Assembly: GCA_019694465.1 (NCBI GenBank)
Contig: JAIBBV010000033.1
Span: 1 to 42,628, forward strand
Length of the DNA stretch: 42,628 nt
From: Oligoflexia bacterium
GTDB taxonomy: Bacteria; Bdellovibrionota_C; UBA2361; JAFLCA01
Reading direction: 5' to 3'
Each line of letters opens with the position of its first letter. Position 1 is the first letter of the stretch. The position numbers and the translations under genes were made by a program. Shown in pieces: positions 23,871 to 32,567 of the stretch. The notes beneath the pieces are model-generated. The model made no database searches. It saw only the letters and a list, made by a program, of their open reading frames with translations, and was not told where the DNA came from.

Positions 23871-25229
23871 TTAACGTGGCTTTAGCATGCCGCCAATGCC
23901 CTTGCCGAACATGTTCATCATTCCGCCTAGTCCCATTTTTGAGATCTTATGCATCACTTGTTTCATCTCAAGGAACTGCTTCAGTAGGCGATTCACATCT
24001 TCCACTTTAGTGCCAGAACCGACAGCGATGCGGCGCCTTCGACTACCATTGATAATTGCGGGTTGGCGTCTTTCTTGGGGCGTCATCGATAAAATTATTG
24101 CCTCAACGTGCTTTAGTTCGCGGTCCACATCGTCTGGATTTACATTCTTTACCAGCTTCTCCATACCGGGAATCATACCCGCGAGGGAAGTTAAGTTTCC
24201 CATGCGCTTGACCATGCGCATTTGATTTAGAAAATCTTCTAACGACAGTTCACCTTTTTTAATTTTCTTGTGCAGGGCGAGCGAGTCTTCGACATTCGTC
24301 TCCTGTGCAGCTTTCTCGATTAGAGTAAGCACATCGCCCATTCCCAGAATACGAGAAGCCATGCGCTCGGGGTGAAAAACCTCTAGCGCATCCAGCTTTT
24401 CTCCCACGCCGATGAATTTTATAGGCTTTTGTGTCACCGCACGCATCGAAAGCGCAGCGCCACCACGCGCATCGCCATCCAGCTTTGTAAGAATTAGTCC
24501 GTCAATCTCAAGCGCTTGATCGAAGCCCTGGGCTATATTGACTGCTTCTTGGCCAGTCATGCAGTCGGCCACCAAGATTATTTCGTGCGGCTGCACTGTG
24601 TCAGAAATTTCCTGTAACTCATGCATCAGCTCGTGGTCAATTTGCAGTCGCCCAGCGGTATCGATGATTACAGTGTCGTAGCCACGTTGCTTAGCAAACT
24701 CGACTGCACGTGTTGCAATGTCTACTGGGTCCTGGTCTGCCTGCGAATCAAAAACTTCAAGCTTAAGTTGCTTTCCTAATGTTTTAAGCTGCTCAATCGC
24801 GGCTGGACGATAGACGTCAGCTGGCACAAGCAGTGGCATGCGCTTAAGCGTCTCCTTCAGGTACCGCCCAAGTTTGCCAGCACTAGTGGTCTTACCAGAT
24901 CCTTGCAGTCCGACTAGCATAATGATGGCCGGGGGCGCCACTTTCAAATTTAACTCGCTAGCAGCGTTGCCCATAGTGGCTACCAGCTGCTCGTGCACGA
25001 GCTTAATGATCATTTGGTCAGGCGAAAGACTTTTTAGGACTTCCTCGCCCTGCGCCTTCTGAGCGACTTGATCGCAGAATTCCTTGGCAACCTTGAAATT
25101 TACATCCGCCTCAAGTAGCGCCATGCGCACTTCACGCATCGTGGCTTCAATTTCCGCTGGCCCCAATACGCCACGTCCTCTAATCTTCTTAAAGGCTGCG
25201 TCGAGTTTCGATTGCAAAGAAGCGAACAT
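23871..25229 (-). CDS. ffh: Signal recognition particle protein Ffh
   Basis: This is the GTPase of the bacterial signal recognition particle; with 4.5S RNA it targets membrane proteins to FtsY and the translocon. The helical N domain occupies ~1-90. The G domain has the P-loop GLQGSGKTTSAGKL (107-120), DTAGRLQIDHELM, and TKLDGDARGGAALS. The Met-rich M domain has MVKRMGNLTSLAGMIPGM and the C-terminal KMGLGGMMNMFGKGIGGM. Its 452 residues are normal. It is monocistronic here, whereas many bacteria have ffh directly before rpsP. No SRP RNA was recognised nearby. Confidence 0.97.
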   Translation of the reverse strand: MFASLQSKLDAAFKKIRGRGVLGPAEIEATMREVRMALLEADVNFKVAKEFCDQVAQKAQGEEVLKSLSPDQMIIKLVHEQLVATMGNAASELNLKVAPPAIIMLVGLQGSGKTTSAGKLGRYLKETLKRMPLLVPADVYRPAAIEQLKTLGKQLKLEVFDSQADQDPVDIATRAVEFAKQRGYDTVIIDTAGRLQIDHELMHELQEISDTVQPHEIILVADCMTGQEAVNIAQGFDQALEIDGLILTKLDGDARGGAALSMRAVTQKPIKFIGVGEKLDALEVFHPERMASRILGMGDVLTLIEKAAQETNVEDSLALHKKIKKGELSLEDFLNQMRMVKRMGNLTSLAGMIPGMEKLVKNVNPDDVDRELKHVEAIILSMTPQERRQPAIINGSRRRRIAVGSGTKVEDVNRLLKQFLEMKQVMHKISKMGLGGMMNMFGKGIGGMLKPR

Positions 25230-25435
25230 AGGCTACGTTTAATTTATTTCCTCGCAGTAGATTGCCATACTGGGTTGCGAAGGTCCACTTGATGACCGGA
25301 AAGTGGGTGGCAAAATATAGTGGCAACCCGAGTTTTCCTGTACAGTCTAACAGTACGGCTGCCAAGACTGGCTCTTTGCGCTTGACTGCGGGCAGGCTTT
25401 TAATAGTCCAAATAGTTCAAATTAGTGTCGATTCC

Positions 25436-26152
25436 ATGAGCGCTCCTTTTTTAACAGCTGAATGGCGTGACCTGCTTGTTCTGAACTATCAAGTTCAGCC
25501 AGAACTGCTTTTGCCCTATCTGCCAAGCGGTTTGGAATTGGATTATTTTAATGGCAAGACCCTGGTTAGTCTGGTGGCCTTTCGATTCTTGAACACGCGT
25601 GTACGGGGGCTGCGTGTGCCGTGGCATGTAAATTTTGAAGAAATTAACCTGCGCTTTTACGTGCGCTGCAGTGTGGCGGGCCAAGTCCGTCGAGGGGTAG
25701 TGTTCATAAAGGAGTTGGTGCCGCGCGCTGCAATCGCATTAGTCGCGCGGGCCGCCTATAACGAGAACTATTATTGCGTCCCTATGTCCCATCAGCGAAA
25801 TGTGAGCGGCCAAAACCTTGAAATTGCGTACTCTTGGCGCGCTGACGGTGTGTGGCAGAGCGTGAGTGCTGCTGTGCAGGGGGAGCCAACCGCGCTGGCG
25901 GCAGGGAGTGAGGCTGAGTTTATTTTTGAGCACTATTGGGGTTATTGCCGGGCGCGTTCAGGCGCTACCACTGAATATCAAGTGACGCATCGGCCGTGGC
26001 GCGCCTGGACAAACCCTAAAGTAATTCTTAATGCGCAATTAGCACGGACATACGGCGAGCAGTTTGCTAAATATTTATCCGTGCCATACAGCTCGGCCTA
26101 TCTTGCCGAAGGTTCCGAGATAGAGGTGTATTCTGGAAAAGCGCTACTATAA
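25436..26152 (+). CDS. DUF2071 (YqjF-like) family protein
   Basis: This encodes a 238-residue protein of the DUF2071 family, whose biochemical role is unknown. Characteristic stretches are TAEWRDLLVLNYQVQPELLL, LEL.YF.GKTLVSLVAFRFLNTRV, NFEEINLRFYVR, RRGVVFIKELVPR, and FIFEHYWGY. The open frame extends 58 codons upstream to 25262, but family homology begins at MSAPFL, so the ATG at 25436 is chosen. The 3' end converges on the flagellin-like gene, seven bases away. Confidence 0.85.
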   Translation: MSAPFLTAEWRDLLVLNYQVQPELLLPYLPSGLELDYFNGKTLVSLVAFRFLNTRVRGLRVPWHVNFEEINLRFYVRCSVAGQVRRGVVFIKELVPRAAIALVARAAYNENYYCVPMSHQRNVSGQNLEIAYSWRADGVWQSVSAAVQGEPTALAAGSEAEFIFEHYWGYCRARSGATTEYQVTHRPWRAWTNPKVILNAQLARTYGEQFAKYLSVPYSSAYLAEGSEIEVYSGKALL

Positions 26153-26159
26153 TGTCCTG

Positions 26160-26957
26160 CTACTTGAGCAACTCAAGGGCAGTTTTTTGTAAATTGCCAA
26201 CTGAGCTCAGCGCTCCCTGTGGATCTCGCCCGATTCCGATGCGCGTATTGGCCGCCAACTGTAGTGCTGCGTCTACGTCACGAATGGAAGCTCCAGAAGC
26301 CTCGGTGTTGGCAATCGCGACTTCGATTTCGCCTACCGAGCTACGAACACTTTCTTTTGATTCTTTGACGGCGTCCTTCAACTGCTCAAGACGTTCACGA
26401 GCTTGTGCAATCACATTACGCGTCTGAACTATTGCGTCTTTGCGTGAGAAGCGGATTTCGCCAATTCCAAAAGCCTCTTTGGCGCTATCGGGAAGAACAA
26501 TTTCGAGTGTTTTTGCGAAGCTCTTTTCAAACTCGACTGATACTTTGTCACCCGCCAGTGGCTTTTTGCCATCAGCATCTGCTGATTGAGCGCGGCGACG
26601 AATCTCGCCCACAAGCTGGTTTGCCTCTTGCTCTAAGACGCCGCGGCGTTGCTCGCTGATCTTGGGACTGTCAGCTTGCTCCACGATTCCGCTAATGCTG
26701 CTTACGAGCTTCTCAATTTCTGAGGTTGCTTCTTCAGCAAGATTGATAACGCTAATCGCCGCATTGGCCCGCGAACGTGCTTCCGAAGAGCCAGCGCCAT
26801 CTCGCTTAGGAGGAGATGCTTGCATGCGCACAGCAGTATCTGTCACCTCAACACGAGATGATTTGAGTGCCTCTGCAGCGCGTTTTAGGAATTGCGACGG
26901 TTTATTGGTATCGGCAGAAACATCCTTAACTGCGTCGCGAACATCCTTGACGTCCAT
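26160..26957 (-). CDS. Divergent flagellin-like protein with altered D0 and no head domain
   Basis: This encodes a 265-residue protein that aligns by eye with flagellin D1. Residues ~61-125 (RSRANAAISVINLAEEAT, then ISEQRRGVLEQEANQLVGEI) parallel GISALNIVDSTLGSI and SSQRRTLSQEYQTLEKEI of the large flagellin. The C-terminus (SIRDVDAALQLAANTR...GNLQKTALELLK) matches the flagellin ITDIDTAGEVAALTRE...LGLL end. The D2/D3 head is missing and the N-terminus (MDVKDVRDAVKDV) lacks the usual NTN/SSG..I D0 helix. It could be a minor filament or junction protein, or a flagellin relative with another role. GGAGTAG precedes the ATG. It stands alone, away from other flagellar genes. Confidence 0.75.
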   Translation of the reverse strand: MDVKDVRDAVKDVSADTNKPSQFLKRAAEALKSSRVEVTDTAVRMQASPPKRDGAGSSEARSRANAAISVINLAEEATSEIEKLVSSISGIVEQADSPKISEQRRGVLEQEANQLVGEIRRRAQSADADGKKPLAGDKVSVEFEKSFAKTLEIVLPDSAKEAFGIGEIRFSRKDAIVQTRNVIAQARERLEQLKDAVKESKESVRSSVGEIEVAIANTEASGASIRDVDAALQLAANTRIGIGRDPQGALSSVGNLQKTALELLK

Positions 26958-27156
26958 ATACTACTCCACTCCTTGGGGGCGGTCTCACCGGCGTTGCCTG
27001 CGAGGGCGCGCGCACGGGTACCGTATAGGAGAAATCCTCTAATGCCTTACACGTATATATTATCGGTACTTTATGGCCTGGCTTTAGGGTTGGAGTCTGA
27101 TAGTTATAATAGCTAACCTACTAATATTACGAAGTATTTACGGCAACTTACAGGGT

Positions 27157-28263
27157 CTACTCGGCAAATCCGGCTGGATCTCGGCCTTGCATGAAGGGCG
27201 ATAGGTCTACGCTTTTCACAAAGCCCTGGTAGGGGGAAGAGATTTTAAGCCAGTCACCTTGCTGTGAGGAAACTTCAACCCGCGTTCCTGCGCCTAAGCG
27301 AGTGGTAGGCTTGCTGGCCGAATCGGGCGCATCAAAAACAGTCGTTGAATCTTCAACCACAATCCAAGTCTCATGCAACACGCGCCTGGGCGCCTGTCTT
27401 GTGTCATCTCTCAAGCGCGAGACCTTCTCCGCTCTGGAGTGGCTTTGCTTATCTTGTGAGGGCGCACTGTAGCGGCGCAGCTTGGCTTGCGCCATCAATT
27501 TTTCAAGAGCTTGGTAGCGTTCGCTAGATGAAGGGTGAGAGGACAGGAACTGTAGCGGCATGCCGCTGTAGTTCGGATTATCTTGGACGCGTTTCCAGAA
27601 TCCGACCGCGCGCTCTGGATCGTAGCCAGCATCGGTCATAAGAAATAATCCAATCTGATCGGCCTCTAACTCTTTGGCCTGCAATTCCGGATTAACTAGC
27701 AGCGCTTGCATCGATAATTTTACCGCCATTTCAGCCAGATCAGCTATTATCCCGGCATGCCCAGTTGCGCCTATCACTTGGCCGGTAGCTGAGCCTGCAA
27801 TGCCAGCCAACATTTGGCGCGTTTCCTCGGCTGGGCTTGGCTCTGTGTGACCAGCAAGAACGTGCCCAATCTCGTGCGCCAGAATTGTCGCTAACTCATC
27901 ATCATCGTGCACATCGTCTAGGATGGCGCTCCACACGAATATGTAATTGCCTCTAGTCGCCGCAGCGTTGCGAAAATCAGGGTCGTTAAACACATAAACA
28001 TGCCACGGATCCTGATTGGCTTTAGCGGCGGAGGTCAGGCGCTGCACGACATCTCGCACCCGCATTACCCGTGCATCATCACGATCGAGCTCGAACTGCT
28101 GGCTTAACTCGCTCAGAACCTCATGCCCATATTGTTCGTCGGCGGCCGAAACAAAACGGGGCTTTGGAATCTCGCCGGGTGGCAGCAATTTGCGCTGAGG
28201 GGCGCAGGCAACTAGGCTTGCAAAGAGTAGGGCAGTAGATATGAGACGGATTAGCCGCTGCAT
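27157..28263 (-). CDS. M48-family zinc metallopeptidase lipoprotein with SH3 domain
   Basis: This encodes a 368-residue envelope lipoprotein (signal peptide with LVAC, lipid-modified Cys20) of the M48 peptidase family, related to BepA/LoiP-type proteins that care for outer-membrane proteins. Zinc site: HEIGH (His130, Glu131, His134) with Glu200 in ELEADQIG as third ligand. FLSSHPSSSERYQAL is the usual downstream motif. The C-terminal ~65 residues (ETWIVVEDSTTVFDAP to GFVKSVDL) look like a bacterial SH3 domain, possibly binding peptidoglycan. It starts three bases after a small lipoprotein gene, so the two form an operon. Confidence 0.92.
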   Translation of the reverse strand: MQRLIRLISTALLFASLVACAPQRKLLPPGEIPKPRFVSAADEQYGHEVLSELSQQFELDRDDARVMRVRDVVQRLTSAAKANQDPWHVYVFNDPDFRNAAATRGNYIFVWSAILDDVHDDDELATILAHEIGHVLAGHTEPSPAEETRQMLAGIAGSATGQVIGATGHAGIIADLAEMAVKLSMQALLVNPELQAKELEADQIGLFLMTDAGYDPERAVGFWKRVQDNPNYSGMPLQFLSSHPSSSERYQALEKLMAQAKLRRYSAPSQDKQSHSRAEKVSRLRDDTRQAPRRVLHETWIVVEDSTTVFDAPDSASKPTTRLGAGTRVEVSSQQGDWLKISSPYQGFVKSVDLSPFMQGRDPAGFAE

Positions 28264-28266
28264 ACT

Positions 28267-28671
28267 CTATGGTAGTGGAATGGGGAAGAATTTAAGTACC
28301 CAGCGTAAATAACTTGTCGGTCGACGGTGGCATGAAATCACAGTCGCCCCTGCGCGTTCCAATATACTAAAGCATTCCCAGCGATCTGCTCCTAGCTGCG
28401 CTAGGGTAACCTCAAGTGTATTGGCAGGCGCATTGTCAGGAATTTGAACGACCTTGTATTCGATGCTGAAGAGTTTATCGACCTCGCCGCTCGCCAAGTT
28501 CTGCACTTCACGCGCTGCCGGGGCGATGCTACCGGTCACAGAGTCCTGTATTTCCTTGACGCTACGCTTAAGATCATCAACGGCCTGAGAGCTCTTGGGG
28601 TCATCACAGCCGCACAGGCTAAGCAGCGCTACAATCAAGTATACCCATGGGCTAAGCTTGGATTTCTTCAC
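28267..28671 (-). CDS. Small lipoprotein with DUF4177-like C-terminal domain
   Basis: This encodes a 134-residue protein with a lipoprotein signal peptide (lipobox LCGC, Cys22), a helical segment (~28-60), and a C-terminal domain reading EYKVVQIP ... LEVTLAQLGADRWECFSIL, which resembles the small DUF4177 fold. The function is unknown. It is first of a two-gene unit with the M48 peptidase, so it may act with it at the membrane. It is divergent from the phosphoribosyltransferase gene. Confidence 0.75.
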   Translation of the reverse strand: MKKSKLSPWVYLIVALLSLCGCDDPKSSQAVDDLKRSVKEIQDSVTGSIAPAAREVQNLASGEVDKLFSIEYKVVQIPDNAPANTLEVTLAQLGADRWECFSILERAGATVISCHRRPTSYLRWVLKFFPIPLP

Positions 28672-28776
28672 TTGTTCCTGCCCCTCAAAGGCTTTTGATA
28701 TTCCTTATTGCCTATAGTAGCATGGGCGCCCAGTGATAGAAAGTTGCTCAATAATTTCAGCCCTTTATACTTAGAT

Positions 28777-29328
28777 ATGATCCCTCCACATTACCGGCTC
28801 GTGTATAACCGGCAACAAATAGCTGGCTGTGTAAAAAAACTTGGCGCTGAGATTGCTGCCTGGAGTGGCACTGCAAGCTCTGACTTAGACGTGGTGATGG
28901 TGCCTGTGTTGCGGGGTGGAATATTTTTCTTCTCTGATTTGGTACGTGAAATGGAGTGCTCGGTAGACATAGCCCCTCTGCGTGCCAGCGTATATGAGAA
29001 GGGCAAGAACGCAGTTGCGCTTGAGATAGGCGAAATTTTCGACGCAGGACTCGAAGTAAATGGGCGCACTGTAGTCATAGTTGATGATGTCTGCGACTCG
29101 GGAAAGACTCTTAGCATTCTCTCACCAAGACTTAAGGCAGCGGGCGCACGAGAAGTTAAAACATGTGTGTTGATTCAGCGCATCTTGCCAAGCTTGCACG
29201 CACAGCGCCCAGATTGGGTTGGATTTGAGTATAGCGGGCCAGAATGGTTTGTTGGCTATGGCATGGATGATGCTGGGCGCTACAGAAATCTTCCCGACAT
29301 TTATGTAATGGAAGGGCAGGGCAGTTAG
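28777..29328 (+). CDS. Hypoxanthine/guanine-type phosphoribosyltransferase
   Basis: This encodes a 183-residue type I phosphoribosyltransferase, most like hypoxanthine-guanine enzymes: it would attach a purine base to PRPP in the cytoplasm. The PRPP motif is VVIVDDVCDSGKTL (99-112); VPVLRGGIFFFSDL forms the N-terminal PPi loop, and WFVGYGMDDAGRYRNLPDIY the base-binding C-terminus. The ATG at 28777 fits the usual N-terminus; a TTG at 28708 would add 23 residues of low similarity. Neither has a strong ribosome site. Its stop is immediately followed by the Wzt start, an unusual coupling to polysaccharide export. Confidence 0.85.
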   Translation: MIPPHYRLVYNRQQIAGCVKKLGAEIAAWSGTASSDLDVVMVPVLRGGIFFFSDLVREMECSVDIAPLRASVYEKGKNAVALEIGEIFDAGLEVNGRTVVIVDDVCDSGKTLSILSPRLKAAGAREVKTCVLIQRILPSLHAQRPDWVGFEYSGPEWFVGYGMDDAGRYRNLPDIYVMEGQGS

Positions 29329-30675
29329 ATGCAGACTCAGGCCACCGATACTCACGACGTTGCCGGTTCTACCAAGGCAGCGCCTAAGTACGCGCTTGAG
29401 TTGGTAGATATTTCAAAGGCCTTTCGGCGCCAGACATTAAAGGGAGGGTACACGACCCTAAAAACTTCCTTATTGCGCTGGGCATTTGGCGGCGAAGGCC
29501 AGGCCCGTGAGGTCACGCGTGCTGTTGAGAACGTAACGGTTAGAATCCCACAAGGGGCCTCTGTTGGAATAATTGGTCGAAACGGTTCCGGCAAGTCGAC
29601 GCTGCTAAAGCTAATCAGCGGTATCTATAAAGCCGATGCCGGGCGGGTGCAGGTGCATGGGAAGGTGGCAGCGCTAATTGAATTGGGGGCTGGCTTTCAT
29701 CCCGACTTCTCGGGGCGCGAGAACTTGTACCTTGGTGGTGTAATCCACGGCCTGACAAAGGCCCAAATTGATCAACGCTTTGATGAGATCGTTAAGTTCG
29801 CTGAACTTGAGCATGTGATTGATGATCCGGTCCGTACCTATTCTTCAGGCATGTTCATGCGGCTTGGGTTCTCGCTGGCAGTGCACACGGATCCAGATGT
29901 GCTAATCGTGGATGAAGTGCTGGCAGTTGGTGATGCGGCCTTCGTAGCAAAGTGCAAAGATCGAATCGCTGATTTGCGCATGCAGGGGAAAACTCTGCTA
30001 CTTGTTACGCATGACTTAGATGCCGTGGAGCGTTGGTGTGACGAGGCCATTTGGTTACATGAAGGACGCATCAAGGATCGCGGCGAGCCGCGGCGCGTAA
30101 TCGATCAATATCGCTCCTTTTTGGAGCGAGGCGAGGAAGCTGAGTTATTCCAGAGCGCCGATAAGGAAGAGTCTAGCGTCGCTCAGCCAGCCACTGACAC
30201 GAACGAACACAAAGTTGAAGCTTCGCGCTGGGGTAGCCGTGAAGTGGAGATCGCTGCTGTGCGACTAGTAGATCGCGATGGGGCAGTGCGCTTGTTACTG
30301 CATCCAGAGGATCGGGTTTCGCTAGAGTTTGACTATGTGCGTCACGAGAATTTAAAGGATGTCGTCTTTGGGATTGGCATCAATCGTAGCGACGGCGTGG
30401 TAGTACATGGATCGAATACTGACATTGAGCGCCTGACAGTGCCGAACCTACGACAAAAGGGCACTGTGCGCTTTTGCATCGACCGACTAGGTCTGCTCGA
30501 AGGCTCGTATAGTATAGATGTGGCTGTGCATCGCTCTGATGGTTACCCCTACGATTATCACAAGCATGTAGTTTCATTCGTTGTGCGTTCGCCCATGAAG
30601 ATGGTGGGGGTAACACTGCCACCACATCGCTGGGAAGTAGATGGTGTTGATTTAAGGTCAAGCAAGGCGTCTTAG
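29329..30675 (+). CDS. wzt: Polysaccharide ABC exporter ATP-binding protein (Wzt-like)
   Basis: This is the ATPase subunit of an ABC-2 exporter for O-antigen, capsule or teichoic-type glycans. Walker A is GRNGSGKST (83-91), followed by AALIELGAGFHPDFSGRENL, signature YSSGMFMRLGFSLAV, and Walker B DVLIVDEVLAVGD. The C-terminal ~150 residues are a beta-sandwich of the Wzt-C carbohydrate-binding kind (FGIGINRSDGVVVHGSNTD), which in relatives recognises the glycan's terminal modification. Its 448 residues fit a two-domain Wzt. It starts directly after the phosphoribosyltransferase stop and is followed three bases later by the permease. Confidence 0.93.
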   Translation: MQTQATDTHDVAGSTKAAPKYALELVDISKAFRRQTLKGGYTTLKTSLLRWAFGGEGQAREVTRAVENVTVRIPQGASVGIIGRNGSGKSTLLKLISGIYKADAGRVQVHGKVAALIELGAGFHPDFSGRENLYLGGVIHGLTKAQIDQRFDEIVKFAELEHVIDDPVRTYSSGMFMRLGFSLAVHTDPDVLIVDEVLAVGDAAFVAKCKDRIADLRMQGKTLLLVTHDLDAVERWCDEAIWLHEGRIKDRGEPRRVIDQYRSFLERGEEAELFQSADKEESSVAQPATDTNEHKVEASRWGSREVEIAAVRLVDRDGAVRLLLHPEDRVSLEFDYVRHENLKDVVFGIGINRSDGVVVHGSNTDIERLTVPNLRQKGTVRFCIDRLGLLEGSYSIDVAVHRSDGYPYDYHKHVVSFVVRSPMKMVGVTLPPHRWEVDGVDLRSSKAS

Positions 30676-30678
30676 GAA

Positions 30679-31458
30679 ATGTTTGAGAATTTGCGCCATA
30701 TCTCTCGCTATCGTGCGCTGATCAGCGCGCTAGTGGTGCGTCATCTTTCGATTCGCTACCGCGGCTCGGTGCTTGGCTTCTTGTGGTCCTTTCTAAACCC
30801 GCTTTGTTTAATGCTGGTGTACACCTTGGTGTTCCGGCACTACATCCGTTTTAACGGAGTGCCAAACTACACAATTTTTCTATTCTGTGGACTGTTGCCG
30901 TGGATTTGGTTGTCGAGCGCCTTGCTGGAAGGGACTAATGCGATAGTTGCTAGTGGGCACTTAATTACAAAGTCCATGTTCCCAGCCCTAATCTTGCCGC
31001 TAGTGGCTGTGCTTACCACTATGGTCAACTTTGTGCTCTCTTTGCCGCTGCTGTTTGTGTTTGTATGGCTAGCCGGACTTGAGTTCCACTTAACCATGCT
31101 ACTGATTCCGCTGGCGATCATATTGCAATGTCTGTTTGTTTTCGGTGTGACTCTTGCGACGTCGACACTCAATGTGCGCTTTCGAGATGTTCAACACCTA
31201 CTTGCAAATGCTCTGACTTTGCTCTTTTTCTTGTGCCCAGTTGTGTATCCAGTCGAGTCGGTCCCTGAGCGCTGGCGCTTTACTCTCGACCTGAACCCAT
31301 TAGCTCTATTTGTACGTAGTTATCAGCAGCTGATTTTGGATGGCACCATCCCTAATATGGAGACTATTGGCTATCTTGGCCTTTGGGCGCTTGGCATGCT
31401 GGCGCTGGGGAATATACTGTATTCTCGCTACCATGAAAGTTTTGCCGAGATGTTATAG
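30679..31458 (+). CDS. wzm: Polysaccharide ABC exporter permease (Wzm-like)
   Basis: This is the membrane subunit partnering the Wzt-like ATPase. It has 259 residues with six hydrophobic segments. Typical ABC-2 permease features are RHLSIRYRGSVLGFLWSFLNPL near the N-terminus, NFVLSLPLLFVFV in the middle, RFRDVQHLL on the cytoplasmic loop, and PLALFVRSYQQLILDG near the end. It carries the lipid-linked glycan across the inner membrane. It is followed by glycosyltransferase genes in the same operon. Confidence 0.93.
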   Translation: MFENLRHISRYRALISALVVRHLSIRYRGSVLGFLWSFLNPLCLMLVYTLVFRHYIRFNGVPNYTIFLFCGLLPWIWLSSALLEGTNAIVASGHLITKSMFPALILPLVAVLTTMVNFVLSLPLLFVFVWLAGLEFHLTMLLIPLAIILQCLFVFGVTLATSTLNVRFRDVQHLLANALTLLFFLCPVVYPVESVPERWRFTLDLNPLALFVRSYQQLILDGTIPNMETIGYLGLWALGMLALGNILYSRYHESFAEML

Positions 31459-31469
31459 GTTAGGCGCCG

Positions 31470-32558
31470 ATGGAATTACACCAATTAGTGCATACGCTTA
31501 GTTACGGCGACGCCATTTCGGGTGAAGTAATAGGCTTACAGCGCTGCTTTCGCGAACTGGGATATAATAGTGAAATCTTTTGTATCAATACCCATCCCAA
31601 ATACAAGGGACTGACACAGCCCTATCAGACTCTTTCGCCTGATTTCTCGGGCGAGGTCTTGCTGCATTATTCTTTGGGATCGCCGCTAAATGAGCTGTAT
31701 CGAAGTTTCAGATCTGCCCGACGCAGCCTTATTCACCACAACCTAACACCGGCACACTGGTTCGCGTCTACCAATCCACGCATTGCGCATGACATAGAGC
31801 GCGGTGTGCGTGAACTTCCGGAATTATGCGCGATCACTGATAGATTAATTGCCGACTCGCGTTTTAACGCGCAAGAGCTGGCTGGCTTGGGGCACCCAGC
31901 GCAGGTGCTGGAGCTTCCAATCGATCCTCAAAAGTGGAGCGTTCCGGCGAATCCTGGGATTCTGTCGTTGCTACGGTCTGATCCTAGCTTTCATATTTTG
32001 CATGTAGGGCGTTTGGCTCCTAACAAGTGCATAGAAGATGTGATCCGCTCGTTTTACTTTTTGAAAAAGTATGTACATCAGGCTTCTAAGCTTTGGTTAA
32101 TCGGCATTGATATAGACACAGAGCTATACTCATTCGGCTTGAAGCGCCTGGTGCATGAACTGGGGCTAGATGATGCTGTTTGCTTTACCGGCCAGCGCGA
32201 TGATGGCGAGGTCAAAGCTTTTTATCAGGCCAGTCACGCCTATCTCTGTATGAGCGAGCACGAGGGATTTTGTTTGCCCATCATTGAGGCGATGTTCTTC
32301 GATTTGCCGGTGGTTGCTTATGCCTCGACAGCTTTGCCAGACACAGTTGGAACAGCGGGCGTTTTGTTGCGCGAGAAGCGTCATCCACAGATTGCCGAAG
32401 TGCTCTTTGATGTGTGCCGTGACTCTGCTTTACGCCAGCGCTTGATCGCAGCGGGGCGTGAGCGAGTGGGGCAACTTTCTTTCGATGTCTTCCAGAAGCG
32501 GGTAGCGGAATTATTTAGCCGGGAAACGCGCGTAGCTACGCGGCGCGCAGTCCCCTGA
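31470..32558 (+). CDS. GT4-family glycosyltransferase
   Basis: This encodes a 362-residue GT-B-fold glycosyltransferase. The donor-binding C-terminal half has FHILHVGRLAPNKCIEDVI, CFTGQRDDGEVKAFY and the E-x7-E motif in MSEHEGFCLPIIEAMFFDLP. The N-terminal half shows the acceptor-domain pattern (VHTLSYGDAISGEVIGLQ). It has no membrane segment and probably works on the cytoplasmic face, building the glycan exported by the adjacent Wzm/Wzt pair. The sugar is not predictable. Confidence 0.9.
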   Translation: MELHQLVHTLSYGDAISGEVIGLQRCFRELGYNSEIFCINTHPKYKGLTQPYQTLSPDFSGEVLLHYSLGSPLNELYRSFRSARRSLIHHNLTPAHWFASTNPRIAHDIERGVRELPELCAITDRLIADSRFNAQELAGLGHPAQVLELPIDPQKWSVPANPGILSLLRSDPSFHILHVGRLAPNKCIEDVIRSFYFLKKYVHQASKLWLIGIDIDTELYSFGLKRLVHELGLDDAVCFTGQRDDGEVKAFYQASHAYLCMSEHEGFCLPIIEAMFFDLPVVAYASTALPDTVGTAGVLLREKRHPQIAEVLFDVCRDSALRQRLIAAGRERVGQLSFDVFQKRVAELFSRETRVATRRAVP

Positions 32559-32567
32559 GGTGCAATC

